NCBI GenBank assembly: GCA_017354895.1
Contig: CP071499.1
Location: 1,922,001-1,986,000, forward strand
Direction of reading: 5' to 3'
Length of the DNA stretch: 64,000 nt
Origin: Podospora comata
Taxonomy: Eukaryota; Ascomycota; Sordariomycetes; Sordariales; Podosporaceae
This document shows positions 22,801 through 35,436 of this stretch, piece by piece (positions within the stretch are counted from its first letter, which is position 1; each line of letters begins with the position of its first letter). The position numbers and the translations under genes are program-made. The notes below the pieces were generated by a model, which saw only the letters and a list, made by a program, of their open reading frames with translations, did not search any database and was not told the origin of the DNA.

Positions 22801-24800
22801 CGATGGTTCACAGTGCTGACGCTGCGCTCATGCATCTCCTGGCTGGTTCCACAACGCAGGGCACATCGATAGCCACGGCAAGCGTACCCTTCGCAACTTG
22901 CAACACCAATACCAGGCATTGCTACAAGAGTCCGAACCTCTCGGTCTTTGATGCGCACCAACGACCTTTGCATAGCTCCTTCACTAGTAGACGCCGAACA
23001 AGCTAGATCAACATCGCCAACACCGCAGCACGCAGCAAAAGGTCTTGTCAACGATTTGTTTTCCTGATAAGCTCATCGGTTCGACTTGGATGAGACACGA
23101 GAGGGTCTAACTGAGAGCAGCTTACGACTTCCGACGCCAGTCGTCTTGATCATCGCCCGCCTCTTTGCTCGGTTGCAACGCGCACTGTCGAGTATGTACA
23201 TCCAGGCATATCACGACACCTATGCCTAGGATCACCTTGTCCTCGATGGCCAACCCCTTTTTGTGCTCCCACAGCACGCTTTCAACTCGACGGTAGCCTG
23301 GGCACCTGTGTAACCCACCCCAAAGGGCAATTCAACGTACCGCCTAATCTTCGAGTTTGGGTCCGTCCAATGTGAATATCTCAACCACTCATCCGTCCCT
23401 CCTATTTTCCCGGTGTCTGCTGTGCTACAAACCCAGTCGGCGTGTCCTGTCTATCTGGTGTCGATTGCCGAAGGAAAATGTTTGAGGCCTTATCCCCGCA
23501 CCTGTGACTGCCTGCGTGATCAGCAGCTCATGGCCGTTTAAATGGCAATGATGTTGGGGCTATCCATGCCTACGTAACACAACCGCTGCGTGTGCGTCGT
23601 GTCAAGCCATTTTTTCTAAACATGCATCGATGAGGCATCTGTCAGGGCACGAAACGAGGGGAACGGTCACTATCGATTTACAAGACGACAAAATGAAGGT
23701 ATATCCACACCTTGTCAGATCATACCGGCTCGCGTCCCATGCGAGGATAGTCCACACGCCGACCACGATTGAATCCCTTATCAAGAAGGACATGTCTTTT
23801 ATTAGCTTGGTTTGACTGAAAACCAATCATCTCATCACTACCCTCCATCCCATCATGGCCTCCGCCGCAGCCGCACGCATGTACACACCACGACCCTTAC
23901 ACAAAGAACTCCAGATTTCCGTGTCGATACTACACTGGAAGGGCCTATCCTTTCCACTTTTGTGTGTCGTAGTCGACGCAACCTAACGCTTACTTTTTTT
24001 CCCCAAGAGCATGGTGTACACTTTTGCCAGGAAACCAAGGAGAGAGTCTCGCCTTGTCGATGAGACGGCCATCTTGTTGATATTCATGATATTTAATGGC
24101 CATGTCAATCAGGAACAGCTTTTTTTCTTTTGTGTAGCATCCAGCTCGCTTAACTGTCCTCCCTCCCCAAGGTTAATCCAAACAAGATCCTTGCAGGCCG
24201 TTGTTGTGTGGTTTTTTGGGGTTCGTTACAACATGGCACCAACAGAAGCTCATCACCCCCTGCCTATCCCGCTTTGTCAACCACACCCACAGCCTTTTTG
24301 ATTAATGGGTTTTTTCGGAGTATCGGGATACACGGCAGGAAGGACAGGTCACGAGATTGCTCACGGGGGTCTGGGGTGTGACTGGACAGTGTGTGGTTTT
24401 GCTCTGACCGCACACCATCTTTTTTGGGAGGGAGTGTGCGGCGGTGTACAACACCTTCTGAAGTCTGCGTACGCAAAAAATCTGTGAGATTTAAGATACG
24501 GATGGGTAAAGGCGGGTTACTGGTTTGGGGGATTCCGGTTTTTATTGCTGACGTTTATTTGGTTATCAGCAATGTCTGTTTTCATCTCGATCGATAAGCT
24601 TGATGTCTTTTGGGAAACGGACGGTGCTGACCGCTTCCTCGTTTGAGTCTTTTTGTTTCTTGGAAGGCGTCGCCAACAAGGAAGCAAAAGATAGGCGAGA
24701 CGAAACGAGCAAAAGGGCCGCGATTAGAAGGTATGTTGCTGTGGACAGAATAGATGGCGCTGTACAAGCAGGTCGATACGCGTATGTCATATTCTGAACC

Positions 24801-24920
24801 ATGCCTCAAAAGAAAGTCAAGAGGCTTCTTGGACTATCCTTTTGGGCATAATGAATATCCTTCAAGACGTATTTTTTTTCTGATAATTACTCGGCAGTAC
24901 CAGTTATCTTGTCCACGACG
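24801..24920 (+). repeat. Dispersed repeat, copy A
   Basis: Block 24801–24848 (GCCTCAAAAGAAAGTCAAGA…TATCCTTTTGGGC) matches 35121–35168. It is followed by CCAGTTATCTTGTCCAC at 24900–24916, which recurs at 35190–35205 and, shortened, at 61778–61790. The differences between copies are mostly transitions. It is probably a relic of a mobile element. Confidence 0.5.
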
Positions 24921-26032
24921 ACATGGGAAGGTAAAGCAGAGCAAGGCAAGGGATGGAAATCCTTCGCGGAGTACCACCACCACCAACTCAAGATTGAAAC
25001 GAACCAACAAGGGTGCCCAAAAAGAAAGGAGGCTTGCATCGAACCGGTCTGTCGGTCTCGATGTTCTCCACATTTTATTTCTGTTTTGAGGATGAAAAGT
25101 GACATGATCTGACGATGACGGTGGGCTTCAGTCCATGCAGATAGATAGATGCTGGCAGCACCGCCGACCTGGTGACTGGTTGGGGATACGATCTGGGGGG
25201 ATATTCACCGTCGACAGGTTTCTACATGAGAAGGAAGGGCGCTAAATTAGACGGCACCATTGAAACAGGAAAGAGCAAAAGGAAAAAGAATCACCATCTG
25301 CACAGAGGGGTCAGAAGGGCCGGGGAGGTGGGAAGGAAAAAGAATCATGAAAAGCACAAGAACTCGAAACAGGTGTGTGAGAATTTTAAATAGAAGAACC
25401 GCTAAAGGTAGACGCCAAAGGGCCAACGATCATGAGACAGGGAAAAACCGATCAACGTGAGGGAAAAGGTTAGGGATATAGGTACATGGCATGTAGATGA
25501 TTGACTATGAACAGGCCCCAGGTGATGGATGAAAAGAAACGAAAGGACTCTCTTCTCACAGAAAATCAAGCTTCAACCCTCAGAAGAAGGAAAAAAAGAA
25601 AAAAGAAGAAAAAACCCGAGGAACCCCCCCCCCTTCCCCCCCTCTCCTCAAGATCGATCAAAGATCAGGGCTGCAGGAGTGGTGACAGATCGGGGGAGTT
25701 GGTTGTCAAAAGTTCTGTCATTTTCCTCGGCAACCTACCCTCCCTCAAACCTGCCGGATCTCACAGCTCGCTCCATCAGAATCGAAATCTCATCATAACT
25801 GATCATTTTTGTTCCCTCATTCTTTAGACATGAATGATGATGATGTGTTGTGTTGTTTACATGTCTTAACCCCACCCCCGCTTATGATATCTACTCCTGC
25901 AGCCCCTTTTATCAATCTTGAACTCCCACAACCCATTTTATACATAGCACCACTCTTTTCTCCACCCCCCCCTTCAGACAGTTCGTGTCTCCCCTTCCCC
26001 AAGTGTCCCCCCCTTCAGCCAGCCCTTTGGCC

Positions 26033-29000
26033 TTACTCCTCCGCCAACCCCGCCTCCCTAACCAACCCATAAAACACCCCCCTCTTCTCTATCAACCTCT
26101 CGGGCGTATCAAACTCCACCACCTCCCCCCTCTCCAACACCACGACTCTATCACTATCCAAAATAGTATTAATCCTGTGCGCCACAGTGATAATCGTCCT
26201 GTTCGCAAACAACGGTCCCCTCAGCGTGTTCTGCAGCAGCGCATCAGTCTGGACGTCCACCGCGGCAGTGGCCTCGTCCAAAACCAAAATATTAGACGGG
26301 GTGAGCATGGCTCTTGCAAGGGAGACTAGTTGGCGTTGGCCTTGGGATAGGTTGGATCCTGAAAAGAAGAAAAAGGGTTAGTAAACGGTGGGTAAAGGGG
26401 TGTGGGACAAAGAGAGAAAGAAGAGGCGGCCAATGAATGCTGTTCCCAAGTTTGTGTGTGTGAGAGAGAGAGAGAGGCTTGTTAAGCTTGATCCTGCAGC
26501 CAAACTCGCGCCGGTGTGATAGACCCCACACGGTGAATGAAAAGGCCCAAACTTGGCGTTTGACCGTTGGCGATTCTGAAAGTTTGGGATGCTCATTACT
26601 CCCAGTTGTTGCTGCTCTGCCTTATCGCCCTGCCGGCAGATTGTGGGTGTGATAACCCCTCCACCCCTCCCCCATGATCCTTGCATTTCGGGGGGGCTGG
26701 GGTACAGAGGGGGGGGGTATAAGGCAAGGTGATTAAGGTAGGGAGTGAAGGAGGGGGTGCAAAAGGTAAAGGTGTAGTCGGTGAGCAATTCATGATTCCT
26801 AAGCAGCAGCACACAGGCAGGTTTCTTGATGTTGCCGTCGCAATGCCCTTCGGAGTCCGGCCAGCTTGTGTGTCCAACACACCCTCCTACACACTCTCGG
26901 CGATCATGCAGGGGGAAGGATTGGATCGTGTATACGACGGAGAGACGGAATAGACAGAGAAAGAACAAGAGCAGACGGCGAGCGAAGCACCGAACTCCTC
27001 TTCCCATCCTTCTACGCCTCATCGCTCTTCATGTCTCCTTCCGTCTCATCCCATCCCATCCCATCCCATCCATCCCAATCCATCCGCTGTTACACGCGCA
27101 GATGACGGCATGCTTCATCTGTCCGTCATGCAGAACGCGCAACGCAAGGAAAGCAGCAACAGAGATATCGCTTTCGTATCAAGAAAATGTGTTCCCAAAG
27201 AATATGGTGTGGCAGCAGCACATGCAGCTAGCCGCGAACGCGCCGTCACCATGCCGAAGAGCGGGCAGCAGAACACCAACACTGAGGGTTGCACAATAAC
27301 ACAAGTGCGGGAAAGCGAAAAGCCGATAGAAAGCGCAGAGACAATAGGGAAAACCACGTGGGAAAATATGTGGTGCTTACCTCCTTCGTGAATCTTAGCC
27401 TCCAAACCACCCTCCATGGAAGCGACGTGGTCCTTTAGCCGGGCATGTTCTGTGCAGCAAACAGATTGTTAGTCTTGTGTTCCCGTCATCAAGGCAAATC
27501 AGAGGTCAACAGAAAAACCCATGTGAGCTCCGAGATGGTGGGGGGAAAGACCGAAGAGGGGGGATAGAAACTAGATAGGGGGGCAATGTCACTCTGTGGT
27601 AAGTGTAACATGTCAAAATGAACGTACCGAGAACACTCCAGAGTTCGGTGTCATCGTGGACGTGGCCGGGGTCGAGGTTGTCCCGAACGGTGCCCTCGAA
27701 TAGAGCAGCGTCCTGAGGGATGATGGCCAGGCGACGTCTGAGATCCAAGAGGCCAATGCTTGAGGTGTTGAGGCCATCGATGGTGATGTTGCCCGTGTCG
27801 GGCTCGATGATCCTGAAGAGGGCTAGGGTCAGCGAGGATTTACCGGCTCCGGTACGTCCCACGACACCAATCTTCTCGTGCGACTTGATGTCCAGGTTAA
27901 TGTTCTTGAGAACCAAATCAAGACCCTCGCGGTAACGAGTGCTGTAGTTGTTGAACTCGACTTCGCCGCGGGCCGGCCAACTGACAGGCGGCCGATTGCG
28001 ATGAACGATTTCAGGGGCCTCGCTTGGCAGCTGGGCATATTCAAGCACGCGCTCTACAGACACGATGTTGGTCTCGACCTCGACCGTCTGACGGACGATC
28101 CAGTTGAGGGACGTGGTAATCTGCAGGGCATAAGACATGGCAAAACCAACCCATCCTGCCGACAGCCCGCTGCCATTGACGACCGACATGACGGCGAAGC
28201 CAGCGGCGGCCAGAATCACTACGGCGCCAATAAACTCGAGTCTTACCGCCAACCATCTGTTGGCGCTGATGGAGGGGAAGTAAGCTCGCAAATTGGCATC
28301 TACCCTCCACTCGTTATCGACCTCGAACCTGTCCTGCTGACGGTACGCTCGGATGGTCGAGACACCGCCGAGTGACTCTTGAAAGTGCGCATAGATAGGA
28401 CTTCGGCTCACGCTGTCAAGTCTCTTGAGCTCACGAGATGTGCGCAGGTAGTACCGCTGGATGAAGATGTACATGGCGCTGAGGGGAACGATCAGGGCAA
28501 TGAAGGGAGGTACAGTGACCGAGATCATGACTAGCGTGAAGGCGGACTTTGCCAGGTTGTTGAACAACATGTTGAAGGTCCGGGCAATCACCTCGTCGAC
28601 ACGATAGATGTCACTATGTAAGGGTCGAGTTAGCACAATCTGAGCAACCCTCGCTAAAGGCAGACCGCCCCTTCTGCTCCGCTGTTGGACAGCCTGCAAG
28701 ATACCCAACAGTAACGGAACACAACATGCCCACTAGTGTTGCCCAACCCACCGGAGCCACTCGATCCTCCCGTCTCATACAACAGTAGCTTGTGCCACGC
28801 TTCTGTCGGCGAACAGGAGCAAGAACGGGGAGAGCCGAGGGACATAACCGGACAAACAAGGCCCTAAGAAGAAGCAACAGGATACGTACCTTGAGAACCT
28901 ATTGAGAATGCGGCCGGCCGGTGTGACGTCGAAAAAGGACATGGGCGACCTGAAGATCGCCGTTGCCATCCTCTCGTGCAACTTTCTCGATGCCTATGCG

Positions 29001-32000
29001 AACCACCTGTGAGCATGATGCTTGGTTCGCCTGCATCGCCATCGTCAATCTCACTCACCTCAATAGAGCAGAAGATCCAAAGAACAAGCGTTTGCACCAC
29101 GGTAAGGGCGGCAGCGCCGATGCCGAACACGAGATAGAAGCCAAGATACCTGCCAGCATTGAGATTGGAGCCGTTCTTGGTGTTCTCGTCTGACCAGCTC
29201 TTGAGCCACAGATTCCCGCCTGCGTCATCAGAGTTAGCAGGAGGCACATCCAGGGGTGTAAACAACAAAACAGCTATATATCGTCGGTATCCAAAGTGGA
29301 AGGAGACACATTGACTCACCAATTCCCGCAGTTTGAGCAGCGATGAGTGTGATCAGGTAGACACCAACGGCTGCGAGATTAGCAGTTTTGGCATACTCGG
29401 TGTAAACTGGAACAATATTAGCACCGCGATCGACGATACCAAGATTAGAGAAGTTAACAATGACGTACCTGACCACTTGACTTTGCCCTGTTCGGAGTGC
29501 TCCTTTGCCTGCTTGGTCCTGCTAGGGTTCTCCTCGTCGGTGAGCTTGCCCCTTGGGCCCCTGAAGCTGGCGGCACTGGCACGTCTGAGGGTGGTGTTGC
29601 TGCCCGTCCTAGCCTTGGGTTTCGAGGGGGACGATTGACTGGGACCTGGTTTGATAGACTGGAGCGTACTCAACCCTTCCTGGGCTTCCTCGATAGTATC
29701 TTTTTCTTGGCTGCTGCCCTCGGCATCAATGATGGTAGATGTTTCGCTGCCGCTGTCTGTGGGAGATACAGATTGGGAGCTCGGCCCAGAGCTGTCTTGG
29801 CCAGCGGTTTTGATAAGATCAAAGACCAAGCCCTTCATAGCAACAAGCTGCCTGTAGGTTCCCTTTTCGGCGATCTCGCCATCCTTGAGCATGCAAATGT
29901 AGTCAGATTGGATCAAGACTGGAATCGAGTTCGTGGCGAGGATTCTCGTTTTGGAGCTCAGAAGACCCTTGGGGCCAAGGACGTTATCGATAATGTGACG
30001 TCCGACGTGAGAGTCCACAGCGGATAGGCAGTCGTCCATCAAGTAAATATCAGCTCTCGCGTAAACAGCTCTGGCTAAGGCGACACGGGCCTTTTGGCCA
30101 CCGCTGAGAGAAATGCCGCGCTCTCCAACCACGGTTTCGTCGCCGTCAGGAAGCTGAGCAAAGTCATCGAGCAAAGCGCAGGCCTTGACGGTCCTTTCGT
30201 AGAAATTGGAGTCATAACGATAGCCGAAGATGATGTTTTCCTTGACAGTAGCATTCATGATCCAAGAGATCTGGCTGACGTAGGCGATTGAGCCTCTGAT
30301 CTCAACATCGCCCTTGACCTTCCAGAGGTCACCAAGGACACTCTGCAGGAAAGAGCTCTTGCCTGCTCCGACACGGCCTACGATGCAGGACAGCTCTCCC
30401 TTGTGAGCAGAGAAATTGATATCGTGCAAGACGTCCTTGTTTTCGTGGCGGTTCCAAGAAAAGGAAGCATCGCGAATGGTGACAGTCTCCTCGCCGAGCT
30501 CTTCAGCTGCTGGCTTGACAATAACAGCATCAGGCTGGATTTCTTCGGCGGTGAGGAACGAGGTAAGGCGACCGACAGCAACACTGGCTTCGATAATGGA
30601 GGTAATGACCATGGGTAGAACCGCCAGAGGGAAAGTGAGAAGGTTAAAGAGGGCTATGAAAGGTTAGCTCAAGTACTGTGAGAAGTTGAAGAATGATACA
30701 CACCCAAGCAGGGGAAGACAATGTCGGTGGTCAGGGGCTTGTCGCCAGAGAAGACAAACACCGCAAATGTCGAGCAGGACACCAAGAAGGGTGTCGAGGA
30801 CCATGTAAAGTTGGCAAAGGCCTGTCCAGCACCAATTCTGCGCAGGTTCTTGAGCTCCTGATCGTTTCTGATGTAGTTGAGCCTGTTCATAAAGGCCGCA
30901 CCCCAGGCATACAACTTGATGCTCTTCATGTTGTTCACAATCTCGGCAATGAGTCGACTCCTGGCGTCCTTGTTCTTCATTTGCTTCTTTTGCAAATTCT
31001 TCATGAACTTTGCAATCATGCCATTGATCGGAATCATGACGATCATGACACCAACACCCGCAAGCATAGACCATCCGACGAGCTGGTATAGCGAGGCCAA
31101 GCAGATGATAATCTGGAAAGGGGCAGACCACAGCTGTTGGGCGAACTGCGTAAGATCCTGCAGCCGCTGGGCGTCCACCGCCATATAGTTGACAATGTCT
31201 CCGGTGGTCTTGCTCTTGCGGCCCTCGTTCGAAAGTCTCAATGACTTCTTGTAGATTGCCGAGGTCAAGCCACCCTTGATCCTCATACCGGTAACGAAAG
31301 CAAGCTGGAAATACTGGTGGATCATGGTGGTCTGGAAGACAGCGATAGCAAACATACCCAGAGCGATCGATGCGCCCTTGATCACGGGCTGGCGCTCCAC
31401 GCCAGGAAGGTTCCAGGAGTCGACAAAAGAGAGCAGATACTTCAACAGCTGGGGCTGGGTAAACTGCGAGATATCGTTGCCAATTTTGAACAGGGCAGCG
31501 AGCATATAAGGACCACCATAAGCACGAATAAGCGCCAACCAAATCGACGGGTTCTTGCGAGTCTTGAGTTGGTGCTCCCAGGCAGTGGCAAACGCCTCAC
31601 CCGTGGCCTTTGTGGTATCTGTCTTGGAAAGACCCCAAAGATCCTCCTCTGTCAGGAAAGTCGAGTAACCGTACTTCATAAGTGGCGTCATCCACGAGAA
31701 GGTAAGAAGGGAAAAGACAGTGGCGTATTCCACGGGACACTCCTCTTCGTCTACCAGAGCCTCGTATGTAGAGTTCTTCTTGGGCCACAACCACTCAAAG
31801 AAAAACTCGGCAATCGAAAGGCCAAAGCCGACGCAATAGGTGATAAAGTAGGGCAGGTTGCTGACAAAGATCTGCTGCGAGATCAGAGATCGAAGTTTGA
31901 CGGAGAGGGCGATGATAAGAAATAGCCAATAGAAGAGGACGACACCGTTGGCGTTTCGCAGTCTTTCGTGCTCGAGCCATTGGATGGTGAAAATCACACC

Positions 32001-32556
32001 GAGAGACACGATAGTTGCGACGGTTGTGTACACTCTAAAGTCGCCGTACCAGATACCGGGATAACTGATGATTTGGAACGCAAGTTGAACCGCAACGTTG
32101 GCGATGATGAGACCGAGCAATACCTATGCGCAATGTCAGCGCAACATCCTTCACCTTACATTCATGTCCATCCAGGCTTTCGCAACCTACCTGCTTGGTC
32201 CAAAAGTGCCAATCCTTGGAAACTGGATTTGGTTTCCTCCATTTGATCAACCACCCGATGGCCAATGACCCAGCAATGATTCCAAATGCAGCAACAGAAG
32301 CCACCCAGACATCGATAAAGCAAGGCGTAAAGTCCCATCGAAAGGGGCTCAAGGGACCCCAACCTTCTTCACTTCCACATAACGGCTGTCTCAAAGTCCT
32401 TTCCGCGCTCAGATACCCATGGCCAAACCCAGAAGAGAGGGAATGGTATCCTGTAAACGATCCGGTCTCAAAGAGAATCTTTTGTGACGACTGTTGCGGT
32501 TGCGGTGACAAGACCTGCTGCAGGCCGTCACCAAAGCGAGCCACGGCCTCGTCCAT
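26033..32556 (-). CDS. YCF1-like ABCC (MRP) transporter, vacuolar type
   Basis: Nine exons (32556–32191, 32123–30704, 30653–29469, 29406–29320, 29219–29059, 28993–28890, 28613–27628, 27449–27381, 26358–26033) join in phase to 1,567 residues, close to yeast Ycf1 (1,515). The layout is that of a long ABCC protein: an N-terminal TMD0 and linker ([22 protein letters not shown]), TMD1, NBD1 (Walker [10 protein letters not shown] at about 688, signature SLSGGQ at about 777), a regulatory linker, TMD2, then NBD2 (Walker [10 protein letters not shown] at about 1360, degenerate signature NLSQGQ, Walker [13 protein letters not shown]). The linker keeps an RRAS site like the phosphorylated R region of Ycf1. 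The family moves glutathione conjugates and metal–glutathione complexes into the vacuole; substrate here is inferred. Introns 6 and 8 are unusually long (276 and 1,022 nt). BPT1 or another ABCC paralogue remains possible. Confidence 0.92.
27048..27086. repeat. CATCC pentamer repeat inside the ABC transporter intron
   Basis: About seven CATCC units with small interruptions, within the long eighth intron of the ABC transporter gene (GGATG on the transcribed strand). Confidence 0.8.
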
Positions 32557-33675
32557 TGGCACAGATATTATTGCCGTCTCAAGAACTTAGGCGCAGACGT
32601 CATATCAGGCCTTCCTCTCCTCCACGACTTCCCCCAAAATGCGCCGAAAACTGGACTTCAATGGCGGGCGGTGAAGTCTCGAAACTAGCCCTGGTATCGG
32701 CGGCGGCTTCGCGGGGCGGATATGGATGACGTTCACGGAGTTTGGCGATCTCGGCACCGGCAAGGCACGGGCGCAAAACCGAGAAAAGCGATGCGATCAA
32801 GTCGACAGCTACTGGGCTGGCTCGGCCAACAGGAGACAATTGAGGTTCGAGGGGCAAGGAATCAATGAAGGATCCTTCGTCGGCAAGAAGAAAAACCGAG
32901 AAAAGAGGACAAGCTTCGCCCGGCAGCCAACAAACGCGCCCTTGAATATGTCAGCAAGTTCTGGGGCTCTGGGGGTCTTTCTGGCAGTTATCGACAGGGG
33001 GAGCCTGGAGATGCAGCCGAGCTAAGCTGCATGCAGCTATCAAAGTGTTCACGGCCCCAGGTCATGCGGCTAGCGGGGGACTTTTGGCATCCGACAATTG
33101 GCTGCAACTGCTCTCTTTTCTCTCTTATCCGGATGCCAAGCCATGTACCTGCCTAACAGCTCACAGGGTGCCCCACCCGAGGTCGGAGCTGTCACCCCAC
33201 CAGCAACCGCTGTCCCATTTTCCATCCATCTTCAAGCTTTGCCTCACCACGGTGCCGGTGGCCAGTGTCCGGTGTGACGACAACAGCTCTCTGCCTCGTG
33301 GTACGCAGTACACGATTGGTAATATGGAATGCTTCTTTCCACTTCACAATCTGTTTTTTCCGTGACATGTTGCGGGGAAGAACCGGCGCTCTGGGACGTG
33401 GTCGGCGCGTCTTATGCCGACACATCCACTGATGTGCTCTTCAGAGCAAAGTTGACGCAACCACTTGCAAATGCCATAGCAATGCTAATTACAATCGAAG
33501 CTAAGCCAATCCAACCAGTTCCATATTTGCTACGTACCTCTTCAGCCGAGAACTTTCCAAGCTTGTCATTCCCATCTTGACAAAACTTCTACGGTTTATT
33601 CTTTCACACACCATATCGATAACGGCTTCCGGTCCCGCCGTCACACCTACCCCACCATTAGGGCACCCCCCTGCA
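32557..33675. promoter_or_regulatory. Divergent promoter, ABC transporter / YjbQ-family gene
   Basis: The gap lies between two divergent genes and should hold both promoters. Short open frames are present but none looks real. The frame of the YjbQ gene is open upstream to about 33,577 but has no ATG before 33,676. Confidence 0.5.
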
Positions 33676-34613
33676 ATGACGTTGGAGAAAGCCCCTCCTC
33701 CATCACCATCCATTCTAGAAAGCATGCCTCGCTCGACACCACCACAACGCTCACCATCACCACCACCAACATACAACGAAAGCGATTCTATCCCCCTGGA
33801 ATCCCTCTCCCCAACCGGCCAATCCACAACCCCCAAACCACCTATTTCACCATCTCTACCCCCCTTGAAAATCCCCTCCCAATCCCAACTCCCCACCCTC
33901 CTCTTCATCTCCATCCTCTTCCTAGCGTTCTTCCCCTCCCTCTTCCACACCCTCTGGACCCTCCCCTTCTCCTTCCTCTTCCCCTCCCACCACAACACCC
34001 CCACAAGCTACCACTCCCCCCCCTCAGCAGTAACAATGTGGACCCAAAAACAATTCACCCTCCCCTCCCGCTCTCGCGGCTCATACCTCATCACCGACAC
34101 CATCATCAAGGAACTCCCCGAGATCAAAAACTACAAAGTGGGCTTGTTGAACCTGTTTATCCAGCACACCTCCTGCGCATTGAGTCTGAATGAGAATTGG
34201 GACGAGGATGTCAGGGCGGATATGAGTGATGCGTTGGATAAGATTGTGCCGGAGCAAGGGCCGAAGGGGGAGGCGCTTTATAGGCATGATGCTGAGGGTG
34301 AGTTTGTTTCTGGGATGAAGACCAAAAAGGGATGGTGGGAGAGCTGACATATATGGGGGTACCTAACCTAGGGCTGGATGACATGCCTGCTCATGTCAAG
34401 AGTGCTTTGATTGGGGCTAGTGTTACTATTCCGATCAAGGATGGGAAACTAGTGAGTCTTGACTGGTTGTGGTGAGTGGAGGGAAAGGGGCGAAATGATG
34501 CTAATGAGTTGAAATAGTGCACCGGAACGTGGCAGGGAATCTGGTATCTCGAGTTTAGAGCCGCCAAGCATAGTCGCCGGGTTGTTGCTACGATACAGGG
34601 CGAGAAGGCTTGA
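33676..34613 (+). CDS. YjbQ/UPF0047-family protein with N-terminal membrane extension
   Basis: Three exons (33676–34297, 34372–34451, 34518–34613; GTGAGT donors, TAG acceptors) join in phase to 265 residues. From residue 121 onward it is a complete YjbQ/UPF0047 domain: [72 protein letters not shown] and the C-terminal [12 protein letters not shown]. The bacterial and archaeal family has been linked to a thiamine-phosphate synthase side activity; the physiological role is unsettled. Residues 1–120 are Pro/Ser-rich with one hydrophobic segment (about 78–104) that could anchor it in a membrane. If translation starts instead at the ATG at 34036, the protein is the bare domain of about 145 residues, the family's usual size. 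I chose 33,676 because the frame stays open with third-position C throughout. Confidence 0.85.
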
Positions 34614-35436
34614 CTGGGGGAGAGGTTGTAGATTGGGAGTGGTTGGGGTTGGTCGGGGCTTTTATGAGAGGATGAAGAGTTGTTGATGTCTATAGTAGCA
34701 GTATCTACATCAAGGACAAGCATAACACCTCTGGTGCCCACCTCTTGTCTGCAAAGTCGTTCACTGAAGAATATGGATGTACGGATACTATATATGTGTC
34801 TTTAGTTTTTCACTCTGACTTTGCCGCTAGCATCCTGTTTCACGGAAACACACTGTGTATATCACACACCCAGATGCCGGCTGTAAATATCATGTCATGT
34901 GTGTTTTGTTTTTAGGTAGCCATTGGACTTGTCTCTTCCTTGTGGCCACGCCAAACAGCTATTTAAGGCGTAATAAGGTAGTCAATAGTGATCGATATTA
35001 CTGTGCAAGAAGTACCTTGGTCTCTTCGGGCCTGTTGACTAGCACGACGTCGATATACCATATAATTATTGCTCACCTACCCCTTTCTAGAAGAAGAACA
35101 GGCCTTAAAGGATAATTAGTACGCCTCAAAGGACAGCTAAGAGGTCTATTAACTATTCTTTTAGGGCCTGGTTCAGTATTTTGCAGTATCAGTTATCTTG
35201 TCCACAACGTGACTAGGCATCTTTTGAGGCCTACTCCTGGATTCTCAACTTCCAGTTCAGGCATGGCTCGGTCTGTTTAGTATGTCAGTTGTGGAGGCTA
35301 TACACAGGTATTCTCTTGACTTAGGTTGAACATCTTTCCTAGAGCATAATGAACTCTCAACAGGTTGGGATCTGGAAGCGGCACAGGGTTGCGAGCATCA
35401 TGCTACAGCAATCCTGCGAGTCTATATTCGAATACA
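34614..35436. other. Intergenic region with dispersed repeat copy B
   Basis: There is no coding frame. The left end is the 3' flank of the YjbQ gene. From about 34,850 the DNA becomes AT-richer and includes the repeat listed next. It borders the truncated 3' end of the HNH gene. Confidence 0.5.
35085..35260 (+). repeat. Dispersed repeat, copy B
   Basis: 35121–35168 matches the first block of copy A. TCAGTTATCTTGTCCAC at 35189–35205 matches its second block. 35228–35246 (GGCCTACTCCTGGATTCTC) resembles 61727–61743 in copy C. The spacing between blocks differs from copy A (about 67 against 98 bp), so indels separate the copies. Confidence 0.5.

Larger units (their letters stand above)
18171..26032. 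other. 7.9-kb gene desert
   Basis: This is the largest gene-free stretch in the window. Base composition is not strongly AT-rich, so it is not an obvious RIP-degraded transposon. No open frame exceeds about 145 codons, frames overlap on both strands, and I found no run of splice-joined frames with protein-like composition. The left 2 kb may be the long 5' untranslated region and promoter of the DUF2841 gene. The far right (25,600–26,032) is probably the 3' region of the ABC transporter gene. Two repeats inside it are listed separately. Long non-coding RNAs are possible but not visible from sequence. Confidence 0.5.

Noticed and set aside
20997-23051. Protein genes in the 18–26 kb desert (frames of about 120–142 codons)
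   Set aside because: Several overlapping frames of similar length exist on both strands, as expected by chance at this GC content, with no motif, signal peptide or consistent splice chain.
26359-27380. A hidden gene or snoRNA in the long ABC transporter intron
   Set aside because: No frame with protein-like composition and no recognisable box C/D pair was seen on the transcribed strand.
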